Shown: one piece after another, positions 44,392 to 56,629 of the stretch
How the letters are laid out: the number at the start of each line of letters is the position of its first letter
How positions within the stretch are numbered: position 1 is the first letter of the stretch
DNA from: Stachybotrys elegans
Taxonomy: Eukaryota > Ascomycota > Sordariomycetes > Hypocreales > Stachybotryaceae
Reading direction: 5' to 3'
NCBI GenBank assembly: GCA_020746835.1
Contig: JAGPNK010000006.1
Span: 1,612,001 to 1,676,000, forward strand
DNA: 64,000 nucleotides
Notes under the pieces: generated by a model
Seen by the model: the letters and a program-made list of their open reading frames with translations, nothing else
Databases searched by the model: none
What the model was told of the DNA's origin: nothing
Translations under genes and position numbers: made by a program

Positions 44392-47325
44392 GCAGAGAGA
44401 AGCTGTGATCTATCTCGAGAATCGGATCGGTTACTTGTCTGATGGTTCTGGCAAACAGTATGCCTCATCCGCTAGGCAGGGCGGGAATGGAGGTGCAGGT
44501 GGACGCATAAAAGATCAGTCCGCGCAAGGCTCAAGCGGGAGAACAGGGGGAGAGCCGGGGGGTGTGGTTTTGAGGGGGGGCGACAAGCAGCCGGGAATGC
44601 GAGAGGGAGGGAGAATGCAGTCGTCGAGATGGGACAGAAGAGAATGGGACAAGCACCAAGGACCGAGAACCAAGAATCATGTACCCATGCACCAAGCACC
44701 CTGATACCAGAAACAAGCACACCAGTAGGCAGGCAGGTGTAGGGAGTATGTAGGTTCGGTACCTCGTTAGGTAAGGTATCCGTAAGGTGATGAGGCGAGG
44801 CAAGGTAGGTCCACGATACGAAATGGGGCGGAGAATTGCGGTGGGCGGAAAGTTGGCGCAAGGCACGGAGGATACGCCCCTTGTTGACGAAGCTTGCGGG
44901 TTGTTGTTGTTGTTGTCGTCAGTCGATGTTAGTGTCAGATTAGCAGTCGTAGCTTCGGTATCGTCGAGAACGAGCACTGGTACAGCAGGATCAATCAAGG
45001 CAGGGCGCAGGCGGAACGAGAGTGGTAAGGATTTTTGAGGGGGCTCCGTCGCAGATGGATTATGGATTGGATGGGCGGGCGGACGGACGGGGTTGGTTGA
45101 TTCTGGATGTGGAATTTGGGGGGGTTTCGATGGATTTGGCCTGGTTCTGGTTATGACGTATGACGTAGGCGAAGACCAGGTGTGTGGCTAGACTGGCAGG
45201 AACTCGCTCAGCACTTTTTCTTTTTTTTTTTTCCCTTCTTCTTTTTTTTAATCAGCTGTCGCTGTCAGGTTAGGCAGGTCCAACCAGATATGGGTACCTG
45301 CGTTCGATCGCAGTGATATTATGTACAACGTATATACCCAATGTCGCCTCTCTCTCAAATCTACTGCAGAGGCTGCTGGCTCCTTCAAGCCAGACAGACA
45401 CCCACCCACCCCCAAATGGGCGAGGATGGTACCGAGTACCTGGGAAATACCGTAGCGCAATGCGGTGAGCAGCCGGGAAAAAACCGGGAACCACAGCATG
45501 ACGCGCGCATCCTCCTGGGCCGGGTGCACCACAAAGTATATTGATTGTACCTCGAGTTCAAACCCCCCCCCCCCCAGTGTCTGGTGATGTCAGGGAAATG
45601 GAGAGCGACGAATCAGATGAGGAGGCACTATACCAACCAGGTCTTCTCTCCTGAGGGTGCAGGTGGACACGGATCACCAGAGGGTGCAACCCGTCACCAT
45701 ATAAAATGACAGGGCCATGCCTGGTAGTTTAGTCAGTCCCAGTTGTCCTCTGCCGTGCCTTGCCTTGCCATGCTTTGCCTTGGGCAGGTAGGTAGGTTGG
45801 TCGATCGACGAGCCATGCAGCCTCAAGGTACGCAAAGAGGCTTCGACCCAGGAGAAGAAGAAGATGATGACGGCTTGCACTTGAGAACAATGTAACGGCC
45901 TTTGCTGTGAAGCAAATCCATGATCCCAGACCAACCTACCTACCTACCTCTCTCAGGCTGGATACTAGTAGCAGTAGCATGTAGCAGCATGCCGAACGCT
46001 CGGTCGAAGGTTTATTAGAGGCGCTATCGAACCTCCCTTTGCTGTATTCGGCCTCGGGGCAGCCCAGAAGCCCAGATTCCATATTAGGAGCCACGCGGTG
46101 AATCGGGGCCATTGGCCATCTACGGAGTAGGCCAACGGCTCGCCGCAACGACCGCCCTCCACGGAAGGTTTGGAATTTCCAAAGAGATTTGCTGCTTCGG
46201 CTAGCGTGGCTTCTGTAATATCATCACGGGGGAGGAAGATCCTGATTGCCAGCCTGGCTCTCCAAGCCAAGCCAAGAGAAGAGGGAGTGGAGGAGGGGCT
46301 GTCACCTGTCACCTCTTCTCCCTCTGTCATTGATTGACTCGACGACGACTTACTCACTGGCAAGCCGAGCTTCTGACCGCCTTCCCTACGCAAAAGCCGG
46401 ACAGCCCGTCGCATTAACTGGCAGTTAGCTCCCTCGCTCCCTCCCTTAGTACCTACAGCCATCTGCAATTTCAGCGCACGCGGCACAAGGTGGAGTTCCC
46501 ATGGCCAAGCGGCAATGATGAAAATGCTCCAGACCATGGCTTTTGCTTTTCTTGCTGACCGTCGTCATGGGGAAATTTCCTTCCGCCCCCCCCTGGATCT
46601 AGGAACTGCTAACCTAATAGCACTATCGCAGAGGGACCTGATGCACATTTCAACATCTTGATCATGGCCTTCCCCTACATACTACTGATGTAGGTAGGGC
46701 CCTTGCGCCAGAGAATCAGCTGAGTATGACGATAAACCCACTGCCAGCCGGCTAATCAGCGTCCACGCCGTTGCCCAAACCCCACAAATACAAGTGGTGC
46801 ACCCTAACAAATATGGAAATAACATGCCACAACCCCCATTCTGCCGCGTCTTTCTGCTGTTGCAAGACGGGGGTTACCCTTCCCAAGGGGTGTGTTGTCG
46901 TGTTGTTGTGTTGTCGATTGGATTCCCAAGGTGACATTTCAATCGCATAAAACATGCCACTTTTGCATTCCAGGCAAGCTACTGCAGGTCCATCACCATG
47001 GTGGCGTGGCGCGGTGCTTCTTTCAGACGACACTCTTGATTGGTCGGCAGACGCCGTCAGCCGCCGTCAGCCACATCATCTCGATAGGTGTTCGATCTCC
47101 CGATCTCTGTGGCGGAGGGAAGAACAACGCCTGCTCAGCTTTATCTCCGGGTCTTTGGTTCCAAGTGATTCATCATGATGTGGAACAAGTGCCTCACCAC
47201 CTGTTGCTTGTATCCCTTATCCATGAAATACAAGTACATTAGCCTGCTTGACTGATAGTACTGCCGAGCCAGGGTCCGCCCATCGTCATCTAATACGTCT
47301 TCTACTCTCAATGGCCGTCCTGCCT
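44392..47325. other. Gene-poor region between histidine kinase promoter and VPS53 3' end
   Basis: About 2.9 kb with no supported gene. It has a GTTGTTGTTGTTGTTGT run near 44900, a pyrimidine tract at 45218-45251, a C12 run near 45566, several TAGGTAGG tracts (44750, 45786, 45936, 46690) and tandem TGACGTA sites at 45154. The largest open frame (45965-46537, minus) is not protein-like. Confidence 0.55.
45154..45167. promoter_or_regulatory. Tandem TGACGTA (CRE-like) sites
   Basis: Two TGACGTA heptamers abut each other about 770 bases upstream of the histidine kinase start. ATF/CREB-type bZIP factors bind such sequences, and in fungi they act in stress signalling. Use at this promoter is inference. 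Confidence 0.45.
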
Positions 47326-49930
47326 TCATCGCTGTCGGTCTTCGCTTTCGTCCCTCTTCCCAAAACGCGCGCCCAGCCCTCCAATGTCCCGCTTGAAGAA
47401 TTTGCCAAAGTTTCGTAGGTTCTCATTGATCGTCGCCTTCTCCAGCCCGCTGGGCGCTGCCGCCGTGCTGCCCGTCCCGATGTCTCGCGCCGCGCTCAAC
47501 AGCTTCTCTCCCAGAGAGGTTGCGTCGAAGCGCGTGTTTGCTGCGGCGTTTAACGCCGTAGCCGTGCTGTTGATGGACGTGATACTGGCGCTGCCCAGGC
47601 CAGATGCTGTCAGGAGAGGCGTCATCAGCGGCGAGCTCTGCACGAGTTTCTCGTTCGAGCTGCTGTCGCGATGGATGCCGAAGAGCTCGATTAGATGTCC
47701 GCAGTCTTGCTTGCGCACACCCTTCAGGTCGAGGATCTTCTTGAAGTTGGTATCCGAGCGGTCGCCGATGTGGATTAGATAGGCCTGAACGAGGCCTTCG
47801 GGAGGCGAAGGCCGCACTTGCAGCGTCTTGAGCAGAGGGTCCATGCGATTCATGCTCTGTTCCACTCTACGCACGAAGCCGGACGGAGGCGTGTATGGTG
47901 CCGGTGACGGGTTGTGGTAGCTAAGGAGGTTGGTGAAGGCCTTTGTGAGTGCGTATTTGTCAACGAGCATCTATTTTCTTTTATCAGCCGTGCCCACGCG
48001 GTTTCGCCGTGTTCGTTTGCCTGCTTACCTGTTCTGCGCCACCCTCTGATATGGGTCGGCACTGTACGATTCCATTGATGTAGTCGGTGGCCAGGTGGTC
48101 GACCAAGTTGTCACAGAATGCCCTGGCATACTGCTGCTTCGAAACAACGCCGAGGATTTCCTCCGCCTTGCTGTTTACCCGCCTCTCAAGCTCGCCAGCG
48201 TAAGAGCTCTGGTCACCAGCCCCTTCCATAGCACTCCAGTTCATATTCTTCATCTCGCGCCACACACCCTCGCAGTCCAATTCTACAAGACGAACGAGGG
48301 CCAAGACGGAGGCGCTCGCAACGCCCAGGAAAGCATCGGATTGGGATGACAGGTCGACTTTTGATACAAGGTCGTCGTCTATGCGCTTCTTAATGTTCTC
48401 CTCTAGCTGATTGGTGTTGATGTGCCAGAAATCAGCTGTATTGAGAACAAGAACAGCATCTTGCACCGACGGACCTTGCTGTCCGCCAGCTTGCAGCACG
48501 TGCAGCAGAACCTGCTGTGCGTATTCGTCCAGATACTTGGCCAGTATCCTTGACAGTTCCAGCAGACGCTCGCTCGTAGACAGCTTGGCGCACTGAGACA
48601 GGGTGAGCTTGTAGAAGTGGAAGAGCTCGATGGCCGACGGTATGACAGCCTGGGGTGAGAACTCCTCATCGGGGGCGATGAGAGGCGAGTTGCGATACTT
48701 GGGTATCAACGCTCCAAGCTGTTTGTCCTGCGCATCGACCCAGAGGCTTAGGTAGGGCTCGAATGCCACGGATATGAGCCCATTGAAGCTCTGCGACCTC
48801 TCCTCAGCCGAGCTAAGGGTGTCGATGCTTGCCCTCGGCTCATTGGAGAAGCGCTTCTCCAGTGTTTGCTCAAAGTCCAATGTCTCCTGTAGACAGCTCA
48901 GCAGCAAGTTGACATCCAACTTGCTTCCATCCGTACGACGCATGCTCCTCTCCAGTATGCCCTTGAAGTCGTCGCGTGTGCCGTCGCAGAATGCGACCGC
49001 AAGGGTCTCGTTTGCCCTCCAGTGTGGCGGGAATATGACTGCATGCTCGTCCTCGTGCGTCTTCATCATGCGCTTAAACCATGCGTACCTGCGACCAATA
49101 TTGTCCAGGTTCCCGGCCTCGTCGTTCCCTCGAAATACTTGGCGATACTCGCGGAGCTGCGTGTTGACGTACCAGCTCATCAGTCGTGACTTCGCAGTGT
49201 CCCCCAGCGCGTCCATCACAAGGCATGCCTCCACTAGCATTCCTCGTCGAGATGCCACCTCTGCCTGGGTGAAGGCCATCTCGAAGTCTTCGCATACCTG
49301 CTCCAGGAGCTCCCGCTGAAGCTCGGAGACGCCACGGCTGAGGGTCGCAATCTGCTCAATACTCCGGTAGCTGTTGAAGTGTTTCATGAGCTGTATAACA
49401 GCCTGTAATAGGCCGGCGCACTCTCGATATTGTCTCGTCTTGGACAGTGCTCTTAGCTGTTCGTACGCGGTCGTGAGCATCTGCAGCCGCTTCAGCGCGG
49501 TCATGCTGACCGTCAAGTTACGTTTCGTGCCATCGAGACTCTTGATGTCGGCCGTCATGGACGTAATGTTGTCCTCGGTCTCGGCTGCTCGGGATCGGAC
49601 ATGCTCGATCTTTCGGAATACCTGGGCAAGCTCGGCCTGGGCCGTCTGCATGCGCTCTAGGCTGGAATCGGGGCGGTACGCCTGCTCCAGCTCCAGCTCA
49701 TTGATTTTGCTCGAGAGGGCATTGTGGTGATTCGTTAGGGTTTTGGAGACGCCGTTAATAGAAGAGAGAGCCGAGGGGTGTAGGAAGAGCTGGTTGAGGT
49801 GATGGATGGGATCGTAATCAACTGTAGACGACAATGGCGTTAGCTACCGTGGACGCATCTGCGTTCGACGGGGCGAATAAAACCGACCTGCATCCAGAGA
49901 CGCTGAGGTTTCCAGCACGGCCCCGGACAT
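47326..49930 (-). CDS. VPS53: Vps53, GARP tethering complex subunit
   Basis: Exons 49888-49930, 48029-49821 and 47326-47970 give 826 residues. Vps53 is a core subunit of GARP (Vps51-54), which tethers endosome-derived vesicles at the trans-Golgi. The N-terminus after splicing reads VDYDPIHHLNQLF, a Vps53 hallmark, followed by a long helical region (EKIRR-like segments, TKRNLTVSMTALKRLQML, then YRECAGLLQAVIQLMKHF) matching the family's coiled-coil and alpha-helical rods. The first intron has the unusual donor GTCGGT. The second intron's acceptor TAG is followed at once by ATG CTC GTT. The C-terminal ~110 residues are Ser/Ala-rich and end with a basic segment. The gene lies head-to-tail with the FN3-domain gene. 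Confidence 0.93.
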
Positions 49931-50486
49931 GATTGCCGGGCCTCAGGGTTGCTGGGAGCACGTCGCAGGTTGGTGATGGGCGGCTAAGGGACGGTCGTGA
50001 TTCCCAAAATACAAGGCATAAATGAACGTCTCTGGGACTGACACATAACCCAGTCGGAGCCCGAGGCTTTCCAAGCGAGTAGGGCCTGTGTATCGGAATA
50101 CCATCCAGGGTGCGCGGTGCTCGTTGAGATCGCGTAGTGCGTCAGCAGGCCAGTGCTTGTATCTAGAGGTTGTCGTTGGAACAGGGACCTTGATGTATGT
50201 ATGTAGGTAACATCCAATGGAAGGTACTAAGAGATCCATCCACACTCCGACGATCCACATACTATACTGCAAGGCTGTGCCCCACTACACTAACAAACCT
50301 CCCGGATTCGAGAAACAGCCCTCAGACAGTTGGCAATATAAATATATACAACGACGCATAACATCATTCATGAATTGATATCATCTACTGCTTTGGGATA
50401 TTCGCTTGCTCCGCGAGGCCTTTGGGTAAGTGGAGATGCTAGCCTTCCCCCCCCTTCTCGGCTCCCCTCTCACGTCCTCTTATTTA
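49931..50486. other. Intergenic between VPS53 promoter and FN3 gene 3' end
   Basis: 556 bases with no gene. There is an AT-rich stretch at 50335-50370 on the FN3 gene's downstream side, plausibly its 3' UTR. Confidence 0.6.
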
Positions 50487-53400
50487 CTACTCCTCCTCCA
50501 GAGATGGTCTCTCGATCTCCAGACTTTCCTTTTCCTTGCCCTTTTTCTTCATCCCGAAACGCCAGCTTGTCATACCTCTGTCCTTGCCGTCCTTTGACTT
50601 GGTCGGACCCAGGGAAGGACTGTGTGCTGCGCTCTCTACAAAGCGTCCATCCTGGGAGACATCTTCACCCAGGTCGTCCAGGTCCCCAAAGCTCGATCGG
50701 TGATCCACCGACATGTTCTTGTCTGAGTTGGCAGTGCTGCCAGGTCCCTTCTTAAACAGACTCGAGTCTTTTCCTAGCCTGTTCGACAGACTGAACTTGC
50801 TGGAGCTTCCTTTTCGGAAGAGCTTCCTAACCACATTCTCCGCAGCAGCCGAATTGATGTCGGAGGGAGTGTTGGAAATCGTGGTATCAAGTGGCAGAGA
50901 CTCGTGCGACTCCGACACTGATGTCTGAGTGTGCACCGAAAACGTGTCTCGAGACATCCGCGAGTCCGAGGGTGAGTCGTCAGAGTGCATAGGGAGCTCG
51001 AGGCTCGGGGTGACGGGCTCCTTTCCTTTGCCCTTGACATCCTTAGATCTGTCTCGGGTTCGCTCCTTATCCTTGCCCTTAGACCTGTCCTTGTCTGCTG
51101 CCGGGTCCTTACCCCTATCCCTTCTGAATATATTTCCAACGTTGCCCATAAAGGTTGGTGCTGTAGGGTTGAGGCGCGGACCTATAGCCCTAGACACTCC
51201 TGGCGGCCGCGACCCAATGACGCCCACTTGGCTAGGTGACGTCTGGGGGTTTAATAGATCATCCTCGTCTAGAATTTCGTCATCAGCCGATGCCAGCGTG
51301 GTGGTAAGAGCTGAAGGCGATCCATGGCGAGACGCGTGGCGGGAGACGTTGCGCGACGCCCATCGAGCATCTCCGGGAGACCAGAGACGATTCTTGGCAG
51401 GTCCGATGCTGTCGCCAGGTGCTCCCCATATTGACCCGCTATCCGTCGAGGGTCGAGGCAGGTCGGACGAGGCAATAGATGCCGGTCGGGAGTCATGGTG
51501 GTCCCTGTCTGCGAAGAAGACGCTGGAGGAACTAGCGAATCCGGGCAGGAGTCGCGATGATGTTTTGGATCCTGGACCAAAGTTTCCAGACACGCCATGG
51601 GCATCGGCTGAGTTGCGGTTCATCCATGAGAAACTGAGTCTACGTCGCGACCCAGGGAGAAAATCGTTTTCATCCGTGCCACGAGGGAAGGACTGGCTCT
51701 GGCCAGGCTTCAGGGTTCCAATAGGAGGACCACCATCATCTTCGGACCATTTGGGCGTACGGTTCCTCTGGAAGGTAGACAAGAGACTGGTGAACCGATG
51801 ACCGGTAGCAGGAGGAGCTGTGGGGGAAGAATGCAGCTGCGCAGAGCGCATGTCGTTTGTGTCGGCGTACTGGGGGAATGATAGGTTGTGGCTCGAGTCT
51901 CGTGGGCTCGAGAGAGCGCTGAAGGATCGGCTTGAAGACGAGGGCGATTGGGGATCATCTTCGCCGGCGGTCACCGACTCGGGAAGATATGGGCTATCGG
52001 TAGATCTGGAATCGAGGACCTCGGTTTCGTCAAAGATGCCCGACGGCAGCAGCGTGTGAGCCGTGGGGCTCAGGGGGCCGCTCGTGGCGCGCATCTCTGC
52101 CTCCGTCTGTCTGTTCAGTACACCCATGAATAGGGCAGGCGGGAAGCCGTTGCCGGGATCGAAGCCCATTGACTGGTACTGGGAATCGACAGCGGCGTAT
52201 TGGCTTGGTGGGGACAAGGAATTGCTGTTATGGCTAAGACGCTTAGACTGGACTGTGGGAGCAGGATCAAAGTCGCTCGGGGGTGGGGGTTGTGGTGCCT
52301 CTGCCTGTCCGTAGTAGGCAAGGCCAGACTGGTGCTGGATGCTGAGCTGCTCTGTCAAGACGCGGATATGCTGATCCAGCTGGTGGCCTTTCTTGGTCTC
52401 CGCCACCAACTGCTCATGGAGGTCCCTGCGTTTCGCTTCCCAGTCCCGCTTGATCAGGGCATCATGCTCTTTCCACTGCTCGTCATCTGCACCGGCCAGA
52501 TGCTCGCGGGCCTCTTTGAGATCCTGCAGCTGCTTTCCTTTATCTTTCAGTTCCGCCTCCAACTCGGCACAGCTCTTCTGAAGCTCCATGTTGGCTTCGT
52601 CGAGCGCTGCAACATCGCGGTCCCTCTTGTCTTTTAGCGCCCCTTTCTGAGACTCGAAATTGTCACGTTCCTCCTTCATCCGCTCAATCTCGGCCTCCAT
52701 CTTGGCGATGTTGTCCCGCACCTTGTTCTTTTTGGCGTCCTTGTCCTTCAATTGCTGTTCTCGTTTTGAGCGCTCCTTTTCAGCTGCTCTCATTTGCTCC
52801 ATCGTCGTCCGAACCAGAGACTTGAGCTGGGTCGTCTGCTCCTCCTTCTCCTTGAGGCACTGCCTCTTGCGCTCTTTTTCCTTCTTCAGTTCGTCCTCCT
52901 GCTGTAGGAAATCCGACTCGTCTTTGGCGTAGAGTGATAGCGTATCCTCCGTTTCTCTGCGAATGGCCTCGAATTTCCGGTTGAGCTCATCCAGAGACAG
53001 CTCAGGGCCGTCGGGCAGCGGAGGTCGTATGGGAGGCTGGTCCATGCTCGCCACGGATGGGGAATGGCGTCTGTTGACCGTATTTCGTCTCTGCCCGCTA
53101 ACAGTTGGATTCATGTCGCGAACTGCTGAGCTACCGTCGAGCACGGGAGCCGCCTCGACCGAGGGGATGGATTGCTTGGGACCGTCCGGATCATCGCTAT
53201 CCTCCTCGTGCTGAATTCGCGGGATGTCGTGCTCGCTGAAGCTTGTGGGTAGCCTGGAGCTACCCAGATTTGGCTTTCCATCCTTGCCGAAGGTGCGCAG
53301 ACGGATTACGGGACTGCCGGCCTGAAAGTTGTTTGGGCCCACAGCAACAACGCGTATGTTGTAGAAATGGTTTGGTTTCAGTCCGGTCACGGTGATGGCG

Positions 53401-54064
53401 ATTTCGTTCCCGGGCGAGTCTCCCACTGTGACATCCTGTTAGAGCATGGCGAATCCAAGGCTGGCAACGAGACAGCGGCAGGGTGCAGTCCGAGGGGAAG
53501 AGGGTGGGCGTTTTTTTTTCACGAACCATGGACTCCGTTGACTTGTATCGAGTATTTCTGCACAGGACGGTTGCTTGCGGGTCGGGACCAGCTCAGCGTG
53601 GCAGCATCGGCTCTGATGCCGGCCAGGCAGACGTCGGGGGATTCGGGAACGTCGACACCAAGAATGTTGATGAGGTCAGGAACTGGCTTCCAGAGCGTCT
53701 GCCATGAGCGGTGGAGCAGCCTGGAAAGGCGAGGCCAGGTATGTTAGTGACGAGCAAGGAGGGAACGCAGGAAAGCAGGTGAGCAGGTGAGCAGGGACAC
53801 GTACCAGACGACCGCGCCGAGTGTCATAACCATGGTGAAATGCTGGGTTAAAAAGACATGAGGGCGAAAGTCGGCAAAGGTGATGTAGTCGGGGGGGTAG
53901 CGATACATGAGCTGGACCAGGCTGTGAGGGTCGACGAGAATGGCGAGGGCGCAGACAAGTGCGTAGAAGGCCTTGTGGTAGGTGGACTGAGGGCTACTGA
54001 AGAGCCACCAGAAACCAATAAGACTGAGGACGAGGGCGATTAAGGTCGAGAGCCCCCATGACAT
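50487..54064 (-). CDS. Membrane-anchored fibronectin type III / coiled-coil protein
   Basis: Exons 53805-54064, 53527-53720 and 50487-53425 give 1130 residues. The first ~90 residues contain about three hydrophobic segments (STLIALVLSLIGFWWLF, FYALVCALAILV, FTMVMTLGAVVW), so it is an integral membrane protein. Residues about 105-200 form one FN3 domain (ATLSWSRP, YSIQVNGVHG, then ITVTGLKPNHFYNIRVVAVG), visible only after splicing both introns. Residues about 295-512 are a strong coiled coil rich in Lys and Glu. The remaining ~600 residues are Ser-rich and disordered, with a basic, low-complexity end. This matches a fungal family usually annotated only as FN3-domain protein; its job is unknown. 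I chose the ATG at 54064 because it opens the hydrophobic segment; the longer upstream frame looks non-coding. Exon 2 uses donor GTTCGT. Confidence 0.85.
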
Positions 54065-56629
54065 GTTCTCAGCGCACTTGCGACGGCACAGGATGAGGGA
54101 CGAAGCCGACCAAGCGTGCTGCGTATTGATGCCGGTAGTTGATGGAGGCAAGAAAAAGAACGTGGAGTCAACCTGGCCAAGAAGCAGACCCCAGCAATGC
54201 TCAATTCTCAGGGCACTAGTCGATTGGCGGACGGCGGCCGGCAGTGGAGGTGTAGGGAGGAAGGGCCAACAAGCATAACAATGCAGTGTGCACTGTGCAC
54301 CCACAGGGGATGCAGGCAAGCCTGGAGGTGGTACGTAGCCCATACCTACATATTACTAGGTACTTACATACTAGAGGTAGGTAGTGTGCGGGGGGGCACT
54401 GTGTAAGATTCTGTGTGTATGCACTGAGGCCGGAAAATATTGTGCAGCAAATTTTTATGCCATGGGACGGACCGAATCCGAACAACGCCGGGTGAAAAGC
54501 GAGGCTGCAGGCGTCCCCGCACCGTTTGCAGCTTCACTGGCAAACGGTCTCTGCCTACATTTTGTACTGGCACTAAACTCAACCCGGCGAACCCCTCCAA
54601 CATTCATCGTCGTCATGACATTGTGTATGATTTGCCATCAGTCAGGGCCTGTGTTCCGCGGTGATAAGAAAATTCAGTAGGCAGACGATGCAGTGGACGG
54701 AAGGCAGCTTGATATCGCATTGCGCGTCGGGATGCGCAAACCCTGCTTCATCCATTCTGCTTGCCTTGGGTCTGTACTACTCAGCCCTAACGCACTAATT
54801 ACCTGGTAGCATTGTCTTCATCCAAACAACAAAGCATTGTACCGACGCCCTGCGGCTACCCTACAATCAACAGCGTCCAGCATTATTCGTGTCTGTGTCG
54901 TGTCACTGGCCTCTTTGAATACCTATATGAAAACACCACCTGTGTGTAGTATTGGGCCGCTGTTCTCCTGCTTGTTGTGTTGTTTTGGGGGAGCTTCTCC
55001 TTTCGTTTGCCCGTGGTGCCCATGCTAGCATGAAAATTGTCAAAGTGAGGCGTTCCGGTCGTTCGTTCACTTTTCACTATAATGGCCTCCGACCAGCTGG
55101 CCATTCCCTGTTTGATAACCGGCGTTGAACACTCTTCCATCGATGCTCCCTTATGTTGAACCAGGCAACCGTAGCATCCTCACCACAGTGGGCGACATCT
55201 TGCCATCATGAGGGTTGGAGGCGAGATTCTAGTCACCACACACATGTACAATGTCCATGCCGCTTATGCCTGGACTGTCATTTTGTTGGATATTTGCTGA
55301 GACCAACATGCATTACAAGGGTATCTATTCTCCGCACAGCCCTTGCCCACCGCTCCCCTCCAACTTCCTGGTCAAGGTATCCACGACACTTTGGACTTTG
55401 GCATGCACTACGTAGTATACAATACCGTGCTCTGATTTTCTCCCCTTGTCATGTTTGTCCTTCGGCGGGTCTGCCGAAGCACATGATAGCCCGAGCCGCG
55501 GCTCATCGGACACGACTGGAAAATACCTTGTCGACTAGCTGCAACACCAAGCAGGGTTATTGTCAACCCGTTGGGGAGTAACTTAGTACCTACCTATGCA
55601 TCGCGCTCTGTCTGCTTGAGAAAATTCTACCATCTGCCCCTAAACAAGAACCAACTAGCCGAGATGACACCCCCAGGAGCAAAGAATGGAAGTGGCAGAA
55701 AGCAACAAGACGCGTGTGTGCCACGGAGAACGGGCAACAACACAATCGAGAGGTTCGAGGTACCAGTCCTCAACTGTTTTATGGCACAGAAACGCCTAGG
55801 TAGTAGAGAATACCTCGTCTGCAGACCTGCCCCACGCAAGGCAGAGCCTTTCTCATGTACAGATACCACCCCACGTGCTGGGACGAGGGACAGAAGGTAC
55901 CCGCCTGCCACAGGTATTTGAAAGTTCGGGGCCCTCGAAATGGATGGCCAGCTTAGCTATGTGCCTAGTAGTATCAGCGGGACCAACAAGACCAGCACCT
56001 GCACTCATTCTTGCCCATTCATTGGCGATTTCCTACACCGTTGGCTCCCTTTACCGCCATCCTCTCCCATACTTGCAGCCGAAACCGTGCCTCATATATT
56101 TTCGGCGCGCCTGCTCCTCCCTTCACCAAGACCCTTTACGCCTCAATGGTCTGATGCTGTGCTGCTGGCGGAGCTTCATTACTAGGTCAGTCCCTTCGCC
56201 TTACCATACCCCTGCAAACATGGCCTGGCGATTCGCCCAACGTCCCTCCCCCCCCGGCTATACGTCACCTGGATGGCCGATGCATGCACATGGCCTCGGC
56301 GTCTCCAACCCCAACCGTTGACTCTCGTCTCACAAACATCTTGCGACAACCTCGTAGCTGACATCCTCTCCTTAGCTTCAGCCCGTATACCCTATCGCAG
56401 CTCTAGGTACACCCTACCTACGACCCGACGTCCTTCCCTGTGACATTGTTTTCCGTCATACCTCGACACAAACACCCACCTGTCAAGAAGACCAAAGTCA
56501 AGACGAAGCCAGGACTAGGACTCCGACTCCGACCCCGACCCCGACGACTCTCACAACCTCCCAGCCGACTCCTCCACCCTCTCGGGTTCTCAACCCGTTC
56601 TGCTGGAAGGCAGCTTCGAGGACCTCGCC
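54065..56629. other. Gene-poor divergent region, FN3 gene / PAH1
   Basis: About 2.6 kb without a supported gene. TAGGTAGG-type tracts occur at 54345-54385 and 55583-55597. A short tandem of CTCCGACCCCGACCCCGACGACTC lies near 56522-56550 within the PAH1 leader. Small open frames on both strands overlap one another and lack coding signs. Confidence 0.55.

Noticed and set aside
45300..45318. CTGCG-TTCGAT-CGCAG hairpin, T-arm-like
   Set aside because: The loop has six bases rather than seven, and no other tRNA arms are present upstream.
45965..46537. 190-codon minus-strand frame
   Set aside because: No domain, no leader or splice structure, and amino-acid make-up unlike the real genes nearby.
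50929..51801. 290-codon plus-strand frame opposite the FN3 gene
   Set aside because: Antisense of a Ser-rich disordered region; it produces only Ser/Leu/Pro-rich sequence.
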